NCBI GenBank assembly: GCA_965153455.1
Contig: OZ234496.1
Coordinates: 13,260,304-13,324,303 of the forward strand
Direction of reading: 5' to 3'
Length of the DNA stretch: 64,000 nucleotides
Source of the DNA: Sphagnum compactum
Taxonomy: Eukaryota > Bryophyta > Sphagnopsida > Sphagnales
Shown here: piece by piece, positions 59,870-64,000 of the stretch
Layout of the letters: the number at the start of each line of letters is the position of its first letter
How positions within the stretch are numbered: position 1 is the first letter of the stretch
Position numbers and translations under genes: made by a program
Notes under the pieces: model-generated
What the model saw: the letters and a program-made list of their open reading frames with translations, nothing else
The model's database searches: none
Told to the model about the DNA's origin: nothing

Positions 59870-60860
59870 TGATCATTGAAGCATAACAGTGCGTGCCTTC
59901 ATCCAGCAAACCTGCATGGCTACAAGCTGACAAAAGACAAACAAAAGTGATATCATTTCCTGGTGCATCTTCACAGTCTGTTCAAAATGTTTAAGAGCCT
60001 CCTCCAAGTATGGCAGAACACATTCCAAGCATCCTCTAGAGGCTCCCACTTTTTGCATACATGTCAATCAAGCTATTCTCCACAAAGACATCAGATGCCA
60101 AATCACTTTGAATGATCTGGTGATGGACAAACCTGACTTCTTGAAGCACAATCAGGCTGGCACATGCATTCATCACCCTCACAAAAGTAACAAAGTCTGG
60201 CCACACACCTTCCTGTTGCATTTGTCAATATAGTTGATGTGTGTTCTGCCCTTGCCCACATTTCACATGTCCCAATATCATTGTGGTCCTAGTGACCACA
60301 TCTCAAGATGGCATCTTATCAAACACTCTCCAATTGTCCTCAAGACTCCCACATTTTGCATACATGTCCACCATGCACTCCCCACAAAGACATCAGACTT
60401 GCAACCACTTTGGATGATCTGCTCACGAACACTCCTGCCCTCTTCAAGGGCAACTACACTGGCTCATACATTCAGCACCCCAGAAAAGTAACACAGTTTG
60501 GGTGCACACCTTCTTGTTGCATTTGTTGAATAGTTCCAGTGCCTTCTGCATTTGCCTTCATTTCACATGTCCCAATATCATGGCAGTTCAAGTCACCACA
60601 TGTTTCAAGATGGCATCTTGTTGAACACTCTCCAAGAATCATCAATGTTCCCACATTTTGCATACATGCCAACCATGCTACTCCCCATAAAGACATCAGA
60701 CTTGCAACCACTTTGAATGAGATGTTCATGAACAAGCCTGCCATCTTCATGTCCTCCTAAACCAGCACATGCCTTAATCACTTGAACAGAAGTGAACTTG
60801 TCAGGACTCATTACTTCTTGTCACACTTGTTGGAAAAGCTGCATTGCCTTCTCAGGTTAC
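59870..60860 (-). pseudogene. Second PPR gene, heavily decayed
   Basis: Minus-strand PPR text in several frames: SPDKFTSVQVIKACAGLGGH, VHEHLIQSGCKSDVFMGSSM, GMYAKCGNIDDSWRVFNKMP (60811-60605), QQEGVHPNCVTF (about 60500), then [32 protein letters not shown] (60221-60036) and a last piece to 59873. The style matches the PPR gene at 53611-56181, so it is probably a related PLS-type copy. Many frameshifts and stops; no E or DYW tail is seen. Confidence 0.82.
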
Positions 60861-60869
60861 CCATCTTTT

Positions 60870-62070
60870 ATGTATTTGTAAGGTTCTGATTTCATGCAAA
60901 AGTGGTCAATTGCACCATGTCTGATACCATTGCAGCTATCTCTCCTTCCACCCATGCCGAGTTTCATGGGTCCTCAAGCCAGAGTGCTTCCTGTGTCTTC
61001 TTATGTTTCAAATCTTTCTCTCTTTGGCCTCCAGGGACTGCAGAAAGAACTACCCTTTCAAATCATGTACTTTGATCACATACTGCAAGTCAACCACGAT
61101 TTTGTCCAATCTTTCAACTGATAAATCAGGTCAAGATTTTTTCGCAAAAAAACGCACCAACTGTGAAAAATAAAAGGCAGGAGACAGACAGAAAGGAACA
61201 TCACAAGAAAGCTTACAATTTACACAACAACTTTTGCAGTGTACTACAGTAGAGCAGGAGAATAGAGCTGGAGTTGGGTTAATATGGATGTCTTGAAATT
61301 ATTGGTGGCAAATAACAAATTGAGGTTTTCAGGTAAGACAGAGTGACTAATCTTATCCAGCTTTTGGTTTTGAAATGAAAATTTTAAATTTTAGTTCTTG
61401 AGTTATTTTATTTTTAGTTTTTTGATGGAACATTTGGTGTCATTCTCAGTATTTAGTTGTGGTGCTTTACAAATGACATGTATTCTGTCTGAAGAACAGA
61501 TTATCCCTATAGCATTGCAATGACCTGAATTTTTTCTGAAGAACATAGTGTGCAACTTTACAATGATATGCATTTTGTCTCAAGAAACCCAATTTGTGCT
61601 AGATATTTACAAATGACATGCATTGTGTCTCAACAATAGATTGTGCTACAGCATTACGAGTGACATGCATTCTATATTCAGGATAGATTGTGCTATAGCT
61701 TTACAATGACATGCATTCTGTACAGGAGAAGGGTGGTTGTACCCTTCTCAGATTTGAGGTGCCTGTCACGAGGTCAGCAGGTTGTGTACAAGCTGCCAAA
61801 AATCACAGAAGGGTCTAAAGATAGACCCTTCCTCTATAGAAATGTAATTTTGTTTTGCTTTGACAAATGCCAAAGAGGAAAGAGAAAAGGATAAAGATAC
61901 CCAAAAAAGAAGTGCCTTTGTCCATAATTTGAATGGCACTTTGACAATCCGGTGCTGGATATTCGTTGAAACAAAAGGTCCTGCATCAGATTTTTGTTCA
62001 CTCTAAATTTGTCCTAAAAATACACTAAAAAGAGTTTCACTGGTCTTCATATCTGATATAGTGCTGTTAC
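60870..62070. other. Intergenic DNA without recognised genes
   Basis: Contains a diverged short repeat: TTTACAATGACATGCATTCT-type sentences (ACAAATGACATG, GCATTxTGTCT) recur five to six times between 61468 and 61720 with periods of roughly 60 bp. Confidence 0.55.
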
Positions 62071-62081
62071 TAAACAACACT

Positions 62082-62648
62082 TTATCTTTGCTCAGCAGCA
62101 ATCTGTTCTAGGATTTTGGTAAATTTCTTCTCCACCCCACTTTGCTTTGGAGGTTTTGGATGGAGGTTTGGATCTTCTAATAGCTGAAGAAGAGCTTCCT
62201 GCTGAGAATCTCGTGAAGTCACCAACCGAGCTTCCCATCGAGGAGACTCTTCTTGTGGAATTGTAAATCTACCACCCTTGTCTGTGTGCTGTTCTGGCTT
62301 GTTCAACAATCTTTGATCTTGGCCTGGGAAAGATGGAAGTGGGCTAGCAGGCAAGTTCATCTTACCAGCATTCATGCGCTCTACAAAGCAATCTTCTATG
62401 TACTTGAGCTCTCTCATCTGGTACCTGTACCTTGCATACAGAATTTGGATTCTTTCGCTTGGGATTTTCCATGGTATCGCACAACATATTGCCATAAAAG
62501 GTACCATGAATATCTTGGTGTCCATGCACACAGGCTGTTCCCTGTAAGGCTCTTTCTCTTCCACACGGAAAGAGTTTCGTTGGAATTCCAGTTTTTGTTT
62601 CCATGTTGAAGGTTCATAACCTGGATTGGGAGGATTATACTCCTCCAT
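62082..62648 (-). CDS. Hypothetical 188-residue protein
   Basis: Single open frame from ATG at 62648. N-terminal YNPPNPGYEPSTWKQKLEFQ, a hydrophobic stretch MVPFMAICCAIPW (about residues 48-60), a Tyr/Arg-rich ILYARYRYQMRELKYIEDCF segment, then a polar Pro/Gln-rich C-terminal half. I do not recognise the family. Codon-like composition, length and a compact unbroken frame make coding plausible. A decayed 72-bp minisatellite starts about 90 bp upstream of its start. It could be an exon of a longer gene or an old transposon piece. Confidence 0.45.
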   Translation of the reverse strand: MEEYNPPNPGYEPSTWKQKLEFQRNSFRVEEKEPYREQPVCMDTKIFMVPFMAICCAIPWKIPSERIQILYARYRYQMRELKYIEDCFVERMNAGKMNLPASPLPSFPGQDQRLLNKPEQHTDKGGRFTIPQEESPRWEARLVTSRDSQQEALLQLLEDPNLHPKPPKQSGVEKKFTKILEQIAAEQR

Positions 62649-62734
62649 GATGTGTGTTAGTGACCAAACCCTCTGACAGGAATTGTGATTACTGACAGAA
62701 TGAAAATTCCATAGAGCACCACTACTTTCTTGAC

Positions 62735-63300
62735 ATTCATCAGAACATTACTCTGAAGCAATTCTTTCGATCTGGATATATTGCTTCCTGACATTCCACC
62801 ATGCTTGACATTCAAACCTCAATCTGAGGCAAAGCCTTTCGATACAGATATCCTTCTTGGCACTTTGCAAAGCTTGGTCAACATCAAAACCTCAATATGC
62901 AGCAAGTCCTTCAATCCAGGTTATATCCTTCCTGACACTCTACAAAGTGTGACATTAGAACCTCCATCAGAAGCAATTCTTTTGATCCAGGTATGCTTCT
63001 TGACATGCTGGAAAAAGCTTGACAATCAGAACCCCAACCTGAAGCAATTTTCTTGTCTAGATATGCTTCTTGACACTTCAAAAAGCTTGACATCTGCACC
63101 TCAATTTGAAGAAATTCCTTTTGATCTAGGTATCCTTCTTGACAGGGGAGGCTCAACATTCATCAGAGCCTCAATTTGAAGCAATTCTTGCAATCCAGGT
63201 ATGAAGCTTCTGTACACTCTGAGAAAAGCTTGAGTATCACAACTTCAATTTGAAACATTTGTAATCAATCCCTGGAATCTTTCTTGACACTCTAATCATA
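62735..63300. repeat. 72-bp minisatellite, about 7.5 diverged units
   Basis: The phrase CCTCAATTTGAAGCAATTC recurs in variants at about 62816, 62889, 62960, 63032, 63099, 63170 and 63244 (spacings 73, 71, 72, 67, 71, 74), each followed by GATCCAGGTAT and CTTCTTGACA. With a period near 24 codons, parts stay open on both strands (132 residues on plus at 62781-63179), but shifts break the frame, so coding is unlikely now. Confidence 0.88.
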
Positions 63301-64000
63301 AACCAACAATTGTGCAAGGCTTTTTACAGTACATTGAACTAGCAAAAAGCTCTACAAGATGTCATACTGAAAGAGAACTCTGTTAGCAGGAAAAATGGTG
63401 ATTATGAACTTGCGTCTCTGGCCATTTCTATTATTCAACTGTACTCTCTTTCCACCTTGTAGGGGCACTTGACTAAAGTGCCCTCTACAACCATTTCAAA
63501 CAAGCGATTAATCATGCAATTGTGAACTGATCAGTGTGCAACCAATTGATCAAGCAGACTATAAACAGATCAACACAAGCAATCCAACTTTGATCAAATT
63601 ACATTTGCTTCATCCATGAGAAGGTTTGATCCAATCCCTCACCTGTAGCACAGGATATAATAGGAGATAACACAAGATTTAGAGCCAAGCTTGGTGAACA
63701 TTTATGTTTCATCACATCCGCAATTCGGTAGAGACTTAGCATTTTTGTGCTATCAATTCTTGCTCAAAGGGTAGTAGCAGCTCAAACATTCAAACATTCC
63801 AAAGATGAAAAAAAAAATTGTTTGAATCCTAATTCTATCAAATGAAAGTTCCATTCAAAGAAGTATCAAGAGACACAACTCTTGAGACCCTGAGTCTTGA
63901 TCTTTAGTTTAGGTCATACGTGTTTTTGGTTTTCAGTGTACTAACTCAACTTGTTGGCAAAACAATGAAAGGAAAAACCCACGCATGGAGTAATAAGTCA
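63301..64000. other. Intergenic DNA to the window edge
   Basis: No gene, repeat or RNA recognised in these 700 bp. Confidence 0.5.

Overview
This looks like nuclear DNA from a land plant with a large, repeat-rich genome. Genes are far apart, introns have GT/AG borders, and transposons of several classes are nested and decayed. A fern or another seed-free vascular plant is my best guess. It rests on the style of the PPR proteins (long PLS arrays with a broken DYW tail) and on a Ty3/gypsy element whose integrase ends in a PHD finger. A gymnosperm is not excluded.

Layout. 1-5503: right-hand part of a CACTA/EnSpm-like DNA transposon. It carries a SET-domain gene, a four-exon transposase (tnp2-like core, DUF4218-like and DUF4216-like regions) and a 3' array of TTGCGA motifs. 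5504-7850: decayed 3' half of a Ty3/gypsy pol (end of RT, RNase H, integrase, PHD finger), starting exactly where the motif array stops. 7850-27400: AT-rich DNA without convincing genes, holding a minisatellite, foldback and TIR elements, palindromes and a large direct duplication. 27455-31275: a complete but dead hAT element with TIRs, an 8-bp target duplication and a transposase pseudogene on the minus strand. 31280-44600: anonymous DNA with dispersed repeats.

44680-48747: the one clearly intact host gene, an inositol-tetrakisphosphate 1-kinase (ITPK) of ten exons. Its reconstructed splicing from the second ATG gives 972 nt, exactly 323 codons plus stop. 52240-53130: an inverted, intron-bearing, broken partial copy of the same gene. 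53170-56181 minus: a long PPR gene with an 856-residue open reading frame whose E/DYW tail is frameshifted. 56701-57195 plus: FRIGIDA-like pseudogene fragment. 57510-58460 minus: short-chain dehydrogenase pseudogene. 59870-60860 minus: second, badly decayed PPR. 62082-62648 minus: unrecognised 188-residue ORF beside a 72-bp minisatellite.

Two mobile-element features stand out: a SET (histone methyltransferase-like) gene riding with a CACTA transposase, and a PHD finger (histone-tail reader-like) at the end of a gypsy integrase. Both suggest transposons that carry chromatin-acting modules; this is inference from sequence motifs. No rRNA, tRNA or CRISPR array was recognised.
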